Below, in pieces: positions 36,645-46,082 of a DNA stretch of 64,000 bases. Each line of letters opens with the position of its first letter. The stretch's first letter is position 1. The stretch is from Paenimyroides ummariense (GTDB lineage Bacteria; Bacteroidota; Bacteroidia; Flavobacteriales; Flavobacteriaceae), in the NCBI RefSeq assembly GCF_900115115.1, contig NZ_FOVI01000001.1:266606-330605 (forward strand), read 5' to 3'. The notes below the pieces were generated by a model. That model made no database searches, was not told where the DNA came from, and worked only from the letters and a program-made list of their open reading frames with translations. A program made the translations under genes and the position numbers.

Positions 36645-36695
36645 GATATTAATTTTTCTAAATTATAAAACAGAATAACGTATTGTGCCCTTTTA

Positions 36696-36727
36696 AAAAG
36701 CTCAATCTTTTAGGATTGAGCTCTTTT
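36696..36727 (-). terminator. Terminator of mscL
   Basis: AGCTCAATC and GATTGAGCT form a 9-bp stem around TTTTAG; on the minus strand a T run follows, 3 bases past the mscL stop. Confidence 0.85.
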
Positions 36728-36729
36728 TG

Positions 36730-37170
36730 TTATTGTTGTTTTCTTAATAAATCGCGAATTTCAGCAAGTAATTGTTCCTGTGTTGGTCCAGCAGGTGCAA
36801 CAGGCGCGGGTTCTTCTTTACGTTTTAAACGGTTAATACCTTTTACCATTAAAAATACTGCAAAAGCTAACAAAATAAAATTAATAGCCACAGTTATAAA
36901 GTTACCGTAAGCAAAAACAACAGCGTTTTCAACTGCTCGTGCATCTGCTAATGCCATACCTTCTTTAATACCACTTGCCGGGTCTTTTAAAACCATGTAC
37001 ATGTTGCTGAAGTCTGGAGATCCAATGATTGCCGAAATCACAGGCATCACAAGGTCTTTTACCACACTATCCACAATTTTACCAAAAGCGCCACCAATGA
37101 TTACACCAACAGCAAGATCCATTACATTACCTTTTACAGCAAATTCTTTAAATTCTTTTAAAAATCCCAT
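36730..37170 (-). CDS. mscL: Large-conductance mechanosensitive channel
   Basis: 146 aa. [30 protein letters not shown] is the MscL N-terminus with its pore helix; a periplasmic loop ([12 protein letters not shown]...) and the second helix ([21 protein letters not shown]) follow, then a charged C-terminal helix ([11 protein letters not shown]). The homopentamer opens on membrane tension to release solutes on osmotic downshock. It is monocistronic. Confidence 0.96.
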   Translation of the reverse strand: MGFLKEFKEFAVKGNVMDLAVGVIIGGAFGKIVDSVVKDLVMPVISAIIGSPDFSNMYMVLKDPASGIKEGMALADARAVENAVVFAYGNFITVAINFILLAFAVFLMVKGINRLKRKEEPAPVAPAGPTQEQLLAEIRDLLRKQQ

Positions 37171-37227
37171 AACAATTTTATTTTTTATTTTACTTGATAC
37201 GAAAATACAATTTTATGTTAACAAATT

Positions 37228-39654
37228 TTACTCTTTATAAAAAATTCGTTTCACGCGTTGCGAAATCGACGTCATAACTTCATAAGGAATGGTTTCCCAG
37301 ATCTTAGCAATTTCGGTAATTCGTAAATCGTTTCCAAACACAATTACCTCATCACCAATCTTTACATCAATATTAGTAGCATCAATCATTAACATATCCA
37401 TACATATTGTTCCGGCGATAAACGCTTTTTGATTATTTACCAAAACATAACCTTTTCCGTTGCCATAACTTCTACGAATACCGTCGGCATAACCAATAGC
37501 AATGGTTGCGATTTTGCTCTTCTTTTCGGCTTTAAATCTACGTCCGTAGCCAACTGTAGCATCTTTTTCAACATCGTTAATCTGTAAAACAACCGTTTTT
37601 AAAGTTGCTACATTCTGCAGTTGCGCATCTTCATTAGTATCGTTTCCTACTCCATACAAACCAATTCCCACGCGAACCATATCCATTTGATATTCGCAAA
37701 AATTATAAATGCCCGACGTATTTAAAATATGTAAAACCGGATTGATATTTAACTCACTTTTTATATAAGTTGACCATTTTTGAAATGTTTGAATTTGTTG
37801 CAATGTAAATTCTCGTTCTTCGGGCATATCGCTTGTTGCCAAATGCGAAAACATACTTGCAACTTCAACCAAATTAGTTTGCTTTAAAAGATTTATCAAA
37901 CCATCGAAATCTTTTTCAACAAAACCCAAACGGTTCATGCCCGTGTTCAGTTTTAAATGGATTGGGTAATTGTATAAATTCTGATTTTCTGCGATCTGCA
38001 AAAAAGTATTCAACTCATCAATATTATAAATTTCGGGCTCTAAATTATAAGCAATCATGGTAGAAAAGGCTGAATTTTCAGGGTTCATTACTACAATAGG
38101 AATTTTAATTCCGGCTTTTCGCAGTTCCACGCCTTCATCTGCAAACGCAACACCCAAATAAGAAACTTGATGATGCGCCAGTAATTTTGCAATTTCGTAA
38201 CTGCCGTTTCCGTATCCAAAAGCCTTCACCATGACCATAACTTTTGTGGTTGGTTTTAGTTTTGATTTATAGAAGTTGAGGTTGTGACTAATGGCATCTA
38301 AATTGATTTCAAGAACGGTTTCATGCGTTTTCTCTTCTAATTCGGCAACAATTTTTTCGAACTGAAAACTGCGCGATCCTTTAATTAAAATAGTCTCACT
38401 ACGGAAAGATCTCAAATTAAAATCGTTCAGAAAAGTTTCGGTATCAGGATAACTTTGAAACTGTGGAACATTTGTTAAGTGCGTTCCGATTTTATTTCCA
38501 ATGCCAATTACACGCGTTACATGATTTTGATTTAGAAGTTGAGCCACTTTTTGATACAACACTTCGGGTGTAAAGCCGCTTTGAAAAATATCTGATAAAA
38601 TAACGGTTTTTTGCTGATGCGTTTTTTGCTGTTCCAGGAAATCCAGCGCAATTTTTAACGACTGGTAATCGCTGCTGTAACTATCGTCAATCAACAAACA
38701 ATCGTTCATTCCTTTTTTAACCTGCAAACGCATTTGTACGGTTTGCAATTGCGGAATTGCTTCTACTATATATTTTGTATCAATTTTTAAAAACAATAAA
38801 GTTGTAATACAGGTTGCAATGTTTTCTACCGAAGCCAAATCGGTAAAAGGCAGATCGACAGAAAATTCGGTATTTTCAAAGTTTACTTTTAAAACAGTAT
38901 CGATCTTTTTAAACTGAACATTGGCAGTTTGGTTGAAACTCCACGTGAACCATTTTACTTTTTCGGATTTGCTTGCTGCAATTAAATCGGTCTTTTCGCT
39001 GATTAGAACATTAGCATTTTTAAAAAGCTTAATTTTTTCTTGTAATTTTTCTTCTTTGGTAGAAAATCCTTCGTTATGTGCCGGACCTATATTGGTTAAA
39101 ATGCCTATAGTTGGCTGAATTACTTCTTCCAAAAAATCCATTTCGTTGGGTTGCGATATTCCTGCTTCAAAAATTCCCAGATTATGTTCGTCGTTAATCG
39201 CAATAACCGAAAGCGGCACACCAACTTGCGAATTGTAACTTTTCGGACTTTTAATAATGTTGTAAAAAGGCAAAAGCAACTGGTTTAACCACTCTTTTAC
39301 AATGGTTTTTCCGTTGCTGCCTGTAATTCCAATAACCGGAAACGTATATTTTTTTCTGTAAAATGCCACAAAACGCTGTAAAGCCCGTAATGTATCATCA
39401 ACCTTAAAAACAATAGCATCCGATGGTAACGAAACATTTTGCGAAACCACAAAGTAACGCACGCCTTTTGCATATAAATCGTTTAAAAAATCATGTGCAT
39501 TGTGATTGTTTCCTTTTAAAGTAAAAAACAGCGTGTTTTCGGTATTTCGCAACGATCGGGAATCAATCGAAATATCTAAAACATTCAGTTCTTTTTTCGT
39601 TACGGGAGTAATAGTCTTTAAAACGTCACTTAAAACGCTTGTTTCAATTTTCAT
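37228..39654 (-). CDS. alr: Bifunctional MurF (UDP-MurNAc-tripeptide:D-Ala-D-Ala ligase) / alanine racemase
   Basis: 808 aa from ATG 39654; the ATG at 39663 adds only MPI. Residues about 1-435 are MurF with the ATP loop GITGSNGKT and the Mur block NIGPAHNEGFST. Residues about 440-808 are alanine racemase with the PLP-lysine motif VMVKAFGYGNGSYEI, the middle TGMNRLGF and the C-terminal Tyr region ICMDMLMI. The fusion is a known Bacteroidota arrangement: the racemase makes D-Ala, and MurF adds D-Ala-D-Ala to the peptidoglycan precursor. Cytoplasmic. A TACCTTTG -7 element lies 18 bases upstream. Confidence 0.96.
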   Translation of the reverse strand: MKIETSVLSDVLKTITPVTKKELNVLDISIDSRSLRNTENTLFFTLKGNNHNAHDFLNDLYAKGVRYFVVSQNVSLPSDAIVFKVDDTLRALQRFVAFYRKKYTFPVIGITGSNGKTIVKEWLNQLLLPFYNIIKSPKSYNSQVGVPLSVIAINDEHNLGIFEAGISQPNEMDFLEEVIQPTIGILTNIGPAHNEGFSTKEEKLQEKIKLFKNANVLISEKTDLIAASKSEKVKWFTWSFNQTANVQFKKIDTVLKVNFENTEFSVDLPFTDLASVENIATCITTLLFLKIDTKYIVEAIPQLQTVQMRLQVKKGMNDCLLIDDSYSSDYQSLKIALDFLEQQKTHQQKTVILSDIFQSGFTPEVLYQKVAQLLNQNHVTRVIGIGNKIGTHLTNVPQFQSYPDTETFLNDFNLRSFRSETILIKGSRSFQFEKIVAELEEKTHETVLEINLDAISHNLNFYKSKLKPTTKVMVMVKAFGYGNGSYEIAKLLAHHQVSYLGVAFADEGVELRKAGIKIPIVVMNPENSAFSTMIAYNLEPEIYNIDELNTFLQIAENQNLYNYPIHLKLNTGMNRLGFVEKDFDGLINLLKQTNLVEVASMFSHLATSDMPEEREFTLQQIQTFQKWSTYIKSELNINPVLHILNTSGIYNFCEYQMDMVRVGIGLYGVGNDTNEDAQLQNVATLKTVVLQINDVEKDATVGYGRRFKAEKKSKIATIAIGYADGIRRSYGNGKGYVLVNNQKAFIAGTICMDMLMIDATNIDVKIGDEVIVFGNDLRITEIAKIWETIPYEVMTSISQRVKRIFYKE

Positions 39655-39671
39655 AATCGGCAAAATATACC

Positions 39672-39679
39672 CAAAGGTA
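39672..39679 (-). promoter_or_regulatory. -7 promoter element of murF-alr
   Basis: The minus strand reads TACCTTTG, an exact TAnnTTTG match, 18 bases before ATG 39654. Confidence 0.55.
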
Positions 39680-39763
39680 ACAAGATATTTTATGAAAAAT
39701 CACTGAAATTTTAGCTTTGTTAAGCAATGATATTATCGTAATTTGCAAGGTCTTAAATTATAT

Positions 39764-40564
39764 ATGCACGACATACATTTTTATATCGGGTTGATACTTG
39801 CCTTGTTTATCGGGGTAACATTGGGGTTGATTGGCAGTGGCGGATCAATCTTAACGGTGCCTATTTTGGTGTATGTTGTAGGTATTGATCCTTTAATTGC
39901 AACGGCTTACTCGCTTTTTATTGTGGGCAGTACATCGGCTGTCGGCAGTGTTAAAAACACGATTGATAAAAATGTAAACTTTAAAATAGTACTGCTTTTT
40001 GGCATTCCATCATTATTGGCAGTATTCTTTACAAGGTCGCAATTATTACCTTTATTGCCCGATGCCTTTACGCTGAGCAACAACGTAAGTATTTCAAAAT
40101 CGAAATTGATCATGATTATTTTTGCAATCGTAATGTTTGCGGCATCATCAAAAATGATCAAAAAACCACGGCAGAAAAATCTTGCATCGAATCAAATAGT
40201 AACATCGGCAACGCCACTAATCACACAAGGCTTACTGATTGGGACCGTTTCCGGATTGGTTGGTGCAGGCGGCGGATTTTTAATCATTCCGGTTTTGGTA
40301 TTTTTTGCCAATTTACCCATGAAACAGGCAATAGGAACATCGTTAACTATTATCGCCATTCAATGTTTAATAGGTTTTACGGGTGATTTAACGCAACATT
40401 CCATTGACTGGGTTTTGGTATTATCATTTTCGGCTATATCGATATTGGGATTATTTATAGGAAATCGACTGTCAAAAAGAATTATCGACGGAAATTTACG
40501 CATAATTTTCGGCTGGTTTATACTAATCATGTCGCTGTATATTATGTTTAAAGAACTGTTTTAA
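39764..40564 (+). CDS. TSUP (TauE/SafE) family membrane transporter
   Basis: 266 aa from ATG 39764; a TTG at 39743 would add seven residues. Eight or so helices with GLILALFIGVTLGLIGSGGSILTVPIL near the start and a second copy of the motif, GTVSGLVGAGGGFLIIPVLV, in the middle, as expected for the duplicated TSUP fold. The family exports or imports sulfur oxyanions and organosulfonates. It is 76 bases upstream of a persulfide-dioxygenase/rhodanese gene in the same direction, which supports a sulfite or thiosulfate substrate. Confidence 0.9.
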   Translation: MHDIHFYIGLILALFIGVTLGLIGSGGSILTVPILVYVVGIDPLIATAYSLFIVGSTSAVGSVKNTIDKNVNFKIVLLFGIPSLLAVFFTRSQLLPLLPDAFTLSNNVSISKSKLIMIIFAIVMFAASSKMIKKPRQKNLASNQIVTSATPLITQGLLIGTVSGLVGAGGGFLIIPVLVFFANLPMKQAIGTSLTIIAIQCLIGFTGDLTQHSIDWVLVLSFSAISILGLFIGNRLSKRIIDGNLRIIFGWFILIMSLYIMFKELF

Positions 40565-40569
40565 TACGG

Positions 40570-40613
40570 TATGACAAGTGTCATATTCAACAACAAAGAA
40601 ATTAGTACTTTTG
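40570..40613 (+). promoter_or_regulatory. Promoter with FNR/CRP-like palindrome before the persulfide-dioxygenase gene
   Basis: TATGACAAGTGTCATA (40570-40585) is a perfect palindrome of the TGACA-N2-TGTCA type used by CRP/FNR regulators. A -7 element TACTTTTG follows at 40606-40613. The palindrome centre is about 40 bases before the expected start point, the class II activator position. The gene at 40641 therefore has its own promoter besides any read-through from the transporter gene. Confidence 0.6.
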
Positions 40614-40640
40614 CAATTAAGAATGTTTATCATTTAAATT

Positions 40641-42050
40641 ATGAAGATAGAACAAATTTATACCGGATGTTTGGCTCAAGGGGCTTATTATATTGAAAGT
40701 GAGGGCGAAGTTGCCATTATTGATCCTTTAAGAGAAGTTCAACAATATATTGATAAAGCACAAGCAAACAACGCAACCATAAAATATATTTTCGAAACAC
40801 ATTTTCATGCCGATTTTGTAAGTGGGCACGTAACACTTTCGCAAAAAACAGGTGCACCAATTATTTACGGACCAACTGCTGAACCTACTTTTAATGCACA
40901 CATTGCAACCGATGGCGAAGCATTTAAAATTGGCAAGCTAACCATTATTGCGTTGCACACTCCGGGGCACACAATGGAAAGCACCACCTATTTGTTGCGC
41001 GATGAAAACGGAAAAGACCATGCTATTTTTAGTGGCGATACCTTGTTTTTGGGCGATGTGGGCAGACCCGATTTGGCGCAAAAAGCAGCAAGCATGACAC
41101 AAGAACAGTTGGCTGCAACCTTATTTCACAGCTTACGCACCAAAATTATGCCGTTGGCAGATGAGGTGATTGTGTATCCGGCGCATGGTGCAGGATCTGC
41201 TTGTGGCAAAAATTTAAGTAAGGAAACGGTAGGAACTTTGGGCGAGCAAAAACGCACCAATTACGCATTGCGTGTTGATATGACCGAAGCTGAATTTGTT
41301 AAAGAAGTGACTGATGGATTATTACCGCCGCCGATTTATTTCCCTGAAAATGTTCGATTGAACAAAAACGGATATGAAGCTATTGATACCATTATAGAAA
41401 AAAACAAGGCGTTTACACCAGCAGAATTTAAACAGGCTGCAGACGATGCATTGATTTTAGATGTGCGCGATGCCGATAGTTTTGGAAAAGCACATATACC
41501 TAACGCTATTTTTATTGGGATCGATGGTGGATTTGCTCCTTGGGTTGGATCGTTGATTACCGATATTAACCAACCAATTGTTTTGGTAACTCCAGAAGGT
41601 CGTGAGCAGGAAACCATTACGCGTTTAGCTCGAGTTGGTTACGATAATACCTTGGGATATTTAGCAGGCGGAATGCAATCTTGGATTGATGCCGGTTTAG
41701 AAACCGCTTCTATTGGCAGAATTACAGCAAATGAATTGGAAACATTAATGAACAATGGCGAAGAATCGGTTATTGATGTTCGTAAACCAGGCGAATACAG
41801 TTCAGCTCATATTGCTAATGTACCAAACCTTCCATTAGATTTTATTAACGACCATGTTGCCGATTTTCCATCGCAGAAAACAACCTACTTGCATTGCGCA
41901 GGTGGTTACCGATCTATGATCGCAGCATCTATTTTAAAAGCACGCGGTTTTCATAATATGATTGATGTAATTGGTGGTTTCGGCAAAATTAAAGAAACCA
42001 ACTTACCAATTGTAACTCAAGAATGTGAAAGCAGTTGTAGTACGAAATAA
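40641..42050 (+). CDS. Persulfide dioxygenase-type MBL protein fused to two rhodanese domains
   Basis: 469 aa. Residues 1-245 are a metallo-beta-lactamase fold with HFHADFVSGH, HTPGHTMES and SGDTLFLGDVGRPDL, the ETHE1-like persulfide dioxygenase signature. Two rhodanese domains follow. The first (about 260-355) has VTPEGREQE at its active loop and so lacks the Cys; the second (about 365-460) has LHCAGGYRS with the Cys. This layout resembles CstB-type proteins that oxidise persulfide to sulfite and move sulfane sulfur. Cytoplasmic. With the neighbouring TSUP transporter it forms a probable sulfide-detoxification pair. Confidence 0.92.
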   Translation: MKIEQIYTGCLAQGAYYIESEGEVAIIDPLREVQQYIDKAQANNATIKYIFETHFHADFVSGHVTLSQKTGAPIIYGPTAEPTFNAHIATDGEAFKIGKLTIIALHTPGHTMESTTYLLRDENGKDHAIFSGDTLFLGDVGRPDLAQKAASMTQEQLAATLFHSLRTKIMPLADEVIVYPAHGAGSACGKNLSKETVGTLGEQKRTNYALRVDMTEAEFVKEVTDGLLPPPIYFPENVRLNKNGYEAIDTIIEKNKAFTPAEFKQAADDALILDVRDADSFGKAHIPNAIFIGIDGGFAPWVGSLITDINQPIVLVTPEGREQETITRLARVGYDNTLGYLAGGMQSWIDAGLETASIGRITANELETLMNNGEESVIDVRKPGEYSSAHIANVPNLPLDFINDHVADFPSQKTTYLHCAGGYRSMIAASILKARGFHNMIDVIGGFGKIKETNLPIVTQECESSCSTK

Positions 42051-42070
42051 CGAATATTTATATAACTTAT

Positions 42071-42105
42071 AAACCCCGACAGAGTTTAGAACTCTGTCGG
42101 GGTTT
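42071..42105. terminator. Perfect 16-bp-arm palindrome, terminator-like dispersed element
   Basis: AAACCCCGACAGAGTT - TAG - AACTCTGTCGGGGTTT, followed by TTTAC. It can end transcription of the rhodanese gene. Its core (ACAGAGTT/AACTCTGT) recurs at 44198-44223 after dnaG. Confidence 0.75.
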
Positions 42106-42147
42106 TACAATTTAGTAAAACTTTATTTAACTAAATTGTCAAACTCT

Positions 42148-42155
42148 TATATTTG
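42148..42155 (+). promoter_or_regulatory. -7 promoter element of dnaG
   Basis: TATATTTG lies 4 bases before the ATG at 42160, so the transcript should be leaderless or nearly so, and the longer frame from 42136 is excluded. Confidence 0.6.
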
Positions 42156-42159
42156 CAGT

Positions 42160-44130
42160 ATGATTAAAAAAGAAACTATAGACGCAATTTTTGAGGCAAC
42201 CCGTGTGGAAGAAGTCATTGGCGACTTTGTGCAGCTTAAAAAAGCGGGCAGTAATTACAAAGGATTAAGTCCGTTTGTGAACGAAAAATCGCCGTCGTTT
42301 ATGGTTTCGCCTGCCAAGCAAATCTGGAAAGATTTCTCGTCGGGAAAAGGCGGTAATGCCATTAGCTTTATTATGGAACACGAACATTTTTCATACCCCG
42401 AAGCGTTGCGTTACCTTGCCAATAAGTATCAGATCGAAATTGAAGAAACTGAACAAACCGATTTAGAAAAACAAGCCTTAAACGAACGCGAAAGTTTGTT
42501 TGTAGTTTCAGAATTCGCCAAAAAATACTTTCACGACGTGTTGCTAAAAACCGATGAAGGTTTGGCAATTGGTCATTCGTACTTTAAAGAACGTGGCTTT
42601 ACCGAAGAAACCATTAAAAAGTTTCAACTGGGTTATTCGCCCGATCAATGGGATGCTTTTACAAACGAAGCTTTAGTGAAAGGTTATAAATTAGAATTCC
42701 TCGAAAAAACCGGACTCACGATTGTAAAAGACGATAAAAAATTCGATCGTTTTAAAGGGCGCGTCATGTTTCCTATTGAAAGTATGAGTGGTCGTGTGTT
42801 GGGATTTGGCGGACGAATTTTAACCAACGATAAAAAAGCAGCGAAATATCTGAATTCGCCCGAAAGCGACATCTACCATAAAAGCAAGGTTTTGTACGGA
42901 ATTTTCCATGCAAAACAAGAAATTGCATCTAAAGACAACTGTTATTTGGTAGAAGGTTATACCGATGTGATTCAGATGTATCAGGCAGGAATTAAAAACG
43001 TGGTGGCTTCGTCTGGAACGGCTTTAACGCCCGATCAAATCCGCTTGATTAACCGATTAACCAAAAATATTACGGTTTTGTTTGATGGCGATGCTGCCGG
43101 AATGCGTGCATCGTTACGTGGTATTGATCTGATTTTGGAAGCCGGAATGAACGTGCGTGTTTGTACGTTTCCCGATGGCGATGATCCCGATAGTTTTGCA
43201 CGAAAAACTCCAATTGATGAACTGCAAAACTATTTAAAAGAAAACGCTACCGATTTTATTCGATTTAAAGCGAATTTATTGATGAAGGATGCAGGAAACG
43301 ATCCTATTAAAAAAGCCGATGTAATTCGCGATATCGTAGTTTCAATTTCTAAAGTGCCCGATCATATCCAGCGCGAAGTTTATGTGCAGGAATGTGCATC
43401 TATCATGGATATTTCAGAAGATGTTTTGTTTAGTACTTTGGCGCAGATCGGTAAAAAAGAACTGCAGGAGGCAAACAAAAAATTCGTTCAAGATAAAAAA
43501 ATGGAAGTTGTAAAAGCAACTCCCGAAGAAACGAAAGAAAAAGTTGATTCAATTTCTGAACTTGAATATAAAATAATAGAGATCTTATTACTTTATGGAA
43601 ATAATGAGGAGTTATTTGAAGAGTATCAATTCAAAATTGAAAATGAAAAAGTTGACTCAGAAAAGATTCGTGTAAAGCGTAAGGTTTTTGAAAAAGTGTT
43701 TTTGAGTTTGCAGGAAGATGAAATTGAAATGAGTAATCCTAAATTCAAATCAATTTTTAATAGCATTGCAGAATTTTACATTCAACACCAAAATTGGAAT
43801 TTAGAAACATATCTTAAAACTATTAATCCTCAAAATGCGGAAGATGTTACATCAATTATTATGAATGACGAACGTCATAACTTACATAATTGGGAAAAGC
43901 AGAATATTATAGTAAAAACAAAAGATATGTCAATTGATCAATTAGTATCTGAAACTATTTTAACTTATAGAAATGTTTTAGTTTTTCAGTTAGTTAAAGA
44001 TATACAGCAAAAAGCTTTAACTAATATGAATATTACTCACTCTAATCTTTTGGAAGAAATTAGAGATTATAATATCTTAAAAAATTTATTAAACAAACTA
44101 CTTGGAAGAGTAACCTCTAATTATTTTTAA
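42160..44130 (+). CDS. dnaG: DNA primase without zinc ligands
   Basis: 656 aa from ATG 42160 (MIKKETIDAIFEATRVEEVI). The N-terminal CHC2-type domain is present in outline (YKGLSPFVNEKSPSFMVSP ... IWKDFSSGKGGNAISF), but the positions of the Cys-His-Cys-Cys zinc ligands carry Ser, Val, Asp and Ser. The catalytic core is normal: RVMFPIESMSGRVLGFGGR, the TOPRIM motifs LVEGYTDVI and FDGDAAGM. The C-terminal 200 residues, from about 440, are a lower-GC helical helicase-binding region. It makes RNA primers at the replication fork. Zinc-free DnaG seems usual in flavobacteria from memory. Confidence 0.94.
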   Translation: MIKKETIDAIFEATRVEEVIGDFVQLKKAGSNYKGLSPFVNEKSPSFMVSPAKQIWKDFSSGKGGNAISFIMEHEHFSYPEALRYLANKYQIEIEETEQTDLEKQALNERESLFVVSEFAKKYFHDVLLKTDEGLAIGHSYFKERGFTEETIKKFQLGYSPDQWDAFTNEALVKGYKLEFLEKTGLTIVKDDKKFDRFKGRVMFPIESMSGRVLGFGGRILTNDKKAAKYLNSPESDIYHKSKVLYGIFHAKQEIASKDNCYLVEGYTDVIQMYQAGIKNVVASSGTALTPDQIRLINRLTKNITVLFDGDAAGMRASLRGIDLILEAGMNVRVCTFPDGDDPDSFARKTPIDELQNYLKENATDFIRFKANLLMKDAGNDPIKKADVIRDIVVSISKVPDHIQREVYVQECASIMDISEDVLFSTLAQIGKKELQEANKKFVQDKKMEVVKATPEETKEKVDSISELEYKIIEILLLYGNNEELFEEYQFKIENEKVDSEKIRVKRKVFEKVFLSLQEDEIEMSNPKFKSIFNSIAEFYIQHQNWNLETYLKTINPQNAEDVTSIIMNDERHNLHNWEKQNIIVKTKDMSIDQLVSETILTYRNVLVFQLVKDIQQKALTNMNITHSNLLEEIRDYNILKNLLNKLLGRVTSNYF

Positions 44131-44197
44131 AGTATTCAGCCTGTAACGAATTAGGAAGATTAATGTAAAGGTTTAGTTGATTTTAACTTAAATAACT

Positions 44198-44223
44198 CTA
44201 AACAGAGTTTGAAACTCTATTAG
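44198..44223. repeat. Degenerate palindrome of the ACAGAGTTT type
   Basis: CTAAACAGAGTTT - G - AAACTCTATTAG is an imperfect palindrome between dnaG and nadE (convergent). It is followed by T-rich sequence and may act as a terminator for dnaG; the core matches the element at 42071. Confidence 0.55.
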
Positions 44224-44255
44224 ATTTTTATTTTTTTTCTAAAAAAAACTTCAAC

Positions 44256-45062
44256 CTAAAACTTTACCTCATCAGGAATTTCACAAACTGGAATCGGGTT
44301 CATTTTATGTTGATTGATTGTATGTAAACGTTTATAAATCTTAAAAACTTCTAATTCTCGCCCCATAAAATCAGCTTCGGTTTTGCCTGCATCAAAAGCT
44401 TTCATGGCAAACTCTAACTCATCATAATTTGCTCCTAATTGATCTTCGTCTGATCTGTCATCACCAAACAAACCATCGGTAGGTTTTGCCTTGATAATAT
44501 TCTGGGTAATTCCTAAATAAGCTGCTAACGTTCGAACTTCAGACTTCATTAAATCTGCAATCGGACTTAAATCAACACCGCCATCGCCGTATTTCGTAAA
44601 AAATCCAACCCCGAAATCTTCCACTTTATTACCTGTTCCTGCTACCAAAAAACCGTTGATTCCTGCAAAATAATACAAAGTTGTCATGCGTAAGCGTGCG
44701 CGCGTATTTGCCAATGTTAAGTTTAAAACCGGTAAATTATCAACTTTTGGCAACGCATTTGCCATTAAATCAAACGTAGCGGTTAAATCGGCAACGGTAT
44801 TTGTTACGTTTTTGTAAGTATCTTTTAAAAACTGAATGTGTTCCTGACCACGTGAAACCTGACTTGGTGCCTGATGTATCGGCATTTCAATACACAACGT
44901 AGGCAAACCGGTTTTTGCACATAAGTCAGAAACCAAAGCAGAATCAATTCCACCCGAAATTCCCACCACAAAACCTTTTACTTTAGCGTTTTCGGCATAG
45001 GTTTTTAGCCAGTTAACAATGTGGTTTACTATTTTTTCAGAATTTATCTTTTTATCTTCCAT
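44256..45062 (-). CDS. nadE: NH3-dependent NAD+ synthetase
   Basis: 268 aa. The ATP-pyrophosphatase loop VVGISGGIDSALVSDL is near residue 32, and LAGTGNKVEDFGVGFFTKYGDGGVDLSPIADL (180-bp block later) is the NadE core. There is no N-terminal amidase domain, so it uses ammonia rather than glutamine. It converts deamido-NAD to NAD in the cytoplasm. It is divergent from gldB across 60 bases, an arrangement I recall from other flavobacteria. Confidence 0.95.
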   Translation of the reverse strand: MEDKKINSEKIVNHIVNWLKTYAENAKVKGFVVGISGGIDSALVSDLCAKTGLPTLCIEMPIHQAPSQVSRGQEHIQFLKDTYKNVTNTVADLTATFDLMANALPKVDNLPVLNLTLANTRARLRMTTLYYFAGINGFLVAGTGNKVEDFGVGFFTKYGDGGVDLSPIADLMKSEVRTLAAYLGITQNIIKAKPTDGLFGDDRSDEDQLGANYDELEFAMKAFDAGKTEADFMGRELEVFKIYKRLHTINQHKMNPIPVCEIPDEVKF

Positions 45063-45080
45063 TGCAAATTTTTGATTAAC

Positions 45081-45088
45081 TATATTTG
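45081..45088 (+). promoter_or_regulatory. -7 promoter element of gldBC
   Basis: TATATTTG exact match, 34 bases before the gldB ATG. Confidence 0.55.
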
Positions 45089-45122
45089 TGATTTAAAATT
45101 ATAAAATCTATCGCTTTTTACG

Positions 45123-46082
45123 ATGAAAAACACGTTTTATTTACTGCTTTGTTCGATATTTTTTGTAGCATGCCAAAAAGAAAATGCTGTAAACAAAGAG
45201 GTTTTAAATATTCCTGTTGAAGCACAAATCGATCGTTTTGATCAGGAATTCATGCAAACATCTCCGGAAAATTTCAGTGCGTTGAAACAAAAATATCCTT
45301 TGTTGTTAAGCGAAAATGTACCTGATTCGGTTTGGTTCAACAAAAAAAATGATACCTTATTTAACGAATTGTACAGCGAAACGCAAAAGCAGTTCAAAGA
45401 TATATCTGCCTTAAAAGAAGAGCTAACATTACTTTTCAAACATATAAAATATTACTATCCTAACGAAAATCCGGGCAAGGTAATCACTGTTTTGTCTGAA
45501 GTTGACATTACCAGCCGTGCTATTTACACCGATTCTGTTTCGATTATTTCGTTGGATACGTACTTGGGCAAAAACCATAAATTTTATGTAGATTTTGACT
45601 CGTACACTTTAGGCGATTTTGAACCAAACAGAATTGTTGTTGATTTGGCAGGGAATTTTGCTTTACAGAAAGTTCCGCAACCGCAAGATCGTCAGTTTTT
45701 AAGCCAAATGATTTACTGGGGAAAAATTATGTATATGAAAGAACTATTGTTGCCGGAAGTTAGCGATGCGTTAAAAATAAATTATACCGAAGACCAGTTA
45801 AAATGGATTGAAGCTAACGAAACACAGGTTTGGAAAAATTTTGTTGAAAACAAATATCTGTATGATAATGATCCTAAATTAGTTGCGCGTTTTATTCAAC
45901 GTGCGCCGTTTTCTAAATTTTATTTGGAACTGGATCAAGAGTCGCCAGGAAGCGTTGGTGTTTACATAGGTTGGCAAATTGTGCGTTCGTACATGAAAAA
46001 TAATAACGTAACTTTGCAGGAACTAACATTAAAAGATGCTAAAACTATTTTTGAGCAATCTAAATACAAACCTAAAAAGTAA
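45123..46082 (+). CDS. gldB: Gliding motility lipoprotein GldB
   Basis: 319 aa. The signal peptide ends FFVAC (Cys17). The mature sequence (VEAQIDRFDQEFMQ, FKHIKYYYPNENPGKVITVLS, ESPGSVGVYIGWQIVRSYM) matches GldB, a lipoprotein needed for gliding motility and linked with T9SS function in Flavobacterium johnsoniae. It probably stays in the periplasm, anchored to a membrane. The stop overlaps the gldC start (TAATG), so the two are coupled as in known gliding bacteria. Its presence does not by itself prove that the cell glides. Confidence 0.93.
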   Translation: MKNTFYLLLCSIFFVACQKENAVNKEVLNIPVEAQIDRFDQEFMQTSPENFSALKQKYPLLLSENVPDSVWFNKKNDTLFNELYSETQKQFKDISALKEELTLLFKHIKYYYPNENPGKVITVLSEVDITSRAIYTDSVSIISLDTYLGKNHKFYVDFDSYTLGDFEPNRIVVDLAGNFALQKVPQPQDRQFLSQMIYWGKIMYMKELLLPEVSDALKINYTEDQLKWIEANETQVWKNFVENKYLYDNDPKLVARFIQRAPFSKFYLELDQESPGSVGVYIGWQIVRSYMKNNNVTLQELTLKDAKTIFEQSKYKPKK

